Source: Meghimatium bilineatum (taxonomy: Eukaryota; Mollusca; Gastropoda; Stylommatophora; Philomycidae). From it: 64,000 bases of DNA. The stretch covers positions 22,873,965 through 22,937,964 of the forward strand of contig CM067309.1 of NCBI GenBank assembly GCA_034231615.1, read 5' to 3'. Position numbers and translations under genes: made by a program. The notes below the pieces were generated by a model that did not search any database, was not told the DNA's origin, and saw only the letters and a program-made list of their open reading frames with translations. This document shows positions 63,301 to 64,000 of this stretch, in pieces; positions within the stretch are counted from its first letter, which is position 1; each line of letters opens with the position of its first letter.

Positions 63301-64000
63301 AAATGTATGCATAATATGTAAACACAAATTTGCAAAGTTGTATGATTCTATGGGCGTGGTACTTTTTTGTCTATAATGTAAGTTTTGGAGGAAAAGAGTA
63401 TGTTTTTACAAAATATAAATGCCGAAATAAGCTGAAGTGGTATCAATACTGAATATTTCATTTGAGAAAACTAACTAAAGTGAAGTTAAATAAGAAAAAA
63501 TATAACCTACCATGTAAAACTGCACAAAAATGTTTGATTTTAACAATTATTTAGAAAAATATCACTTTGAGATGTAGATATATAACGACAATCAATAAAA
63601 GATAATGCTGCTATGAAAATAGTACTCACGTGGGAAACAGGTAATGAAGCTTTACTAACGACGATTAACACACTATCACTATCGGATAGTCATTTCTACT
63701 TGTCGTCTTTTTATGTTATGTGCGTATCTTGATAAAGGCCTTCTGGTTCCAAACGTCGATTATGTCCTGTGTATTGTTATTTCTATGATTTGCGCATGCG
63801 GTTGCGTCTGTGGATCTCACCAATGGCTCACTAGACAAACCAACCATGCAACAAAAAACCTTAGTAGATGGCATGCCTTTATATTGAGGTTATCTTCTTA
63901 TAGAAGCTTCATGGCACGTCATCTATACAATCCCGTAGTCGTAACCTTCGATAACAGTTACCATGTTGTTCCGACAGGCCGACTTTGTACTTGAACTAGT
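63301..64000 (+). other. Spacer with hammerhead-like motif (63728-63767)
   Basis: CTTGATAAAGGCC, TTCT, GGTTCC, AAACGT-CGATT-ATGTCC: hairpin-capable stem II, then a 4-bp stem III (ACGT with ATGT, one G-U pair) ending in GTC. No gene is seen to the window end. Confidence 0.35.

Overview
This is nuclear DNA of an invertebrate animal: spliced genes with GT-AG introns sit in AT-rich sequence packed with non-LTR retrotransposons, SINE-like repeats and minisatellites. Three host genes are visible. They encode a tRNA adenosine deaminase (ADAT2), an alternative (type II) NADH dehydrogenase, and a metallo-beta-lactamase-fold tRNase Z-like protein. Type II NADH dehydrogenase is known from several invertebrate phyla and absent from vertebrates, which fits. 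I cannot name the species.

Layout. At 0.5-1.1 kb (+) is an uninterrupted ADAT2 reading frame. At 1.3-4.3 kb (-) is a 5'-truncated RNase H-bearing LINE with a 13-bp target-site duplication. At 9.0-30.3 kb (+) eight NADH dehydrogenase exons are spread over 21 kb; every junction joins in frame, and the 5' exon or exons are not found. Its introns hold an RTE-type LINE (12.1-15.2 kb), a 0.5-kb palindrome (11.3-11.8 kb), a foldback element around 20.7-22.8 kb and many LINE and SINE pieces. At 30.6-40.0 kb there is only repeat debris. At 58.1-40.0 kb (-) five exons encode a complete 383-residue tRNase Z-like protein. One of its introns carries a 5.8-kb array of about 165 copies of a 35-bp unit. At 53.7-56.2 kb lies an RNase H LINE with a second LINE nested in its 3' end, and at 56.5-57.6 kb a 1.1-kb retroposon. 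At 58-64 kb there is further repeat debris, including an RNase H LINE at 62.2-63.3 kb.

The most notable observation is that two tandem arrays in two different genes are amplified splice sites. The 35-bp unit at 43.2-49.0 kb is the last 19 bases of a tRNase Z exon plus the first 16 bases of its intron, so each copy carries the 5' splice site or a mutated form of it. The array at 8.6-9.0 kb repeats the polypyrimidine tract, AG and exon start of a NADH dehydrogenase exon, giving a series of 3' splice sites. In both cases only the site nearest the exon body keeps the protein frame.

The host genes are not an operon. ADAT2 and tRNase Z are tRNA-modification and tRNA-processing enzymes, and the NADH dehydrogenase is respiratory; their proximity need not mean anything. 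Interspersed families are given working names here: R150 (about 150 bp with a GAA tail), R230 (about 230 bp) and R1100 (1.1 kb with a GAA or A-rich tail).
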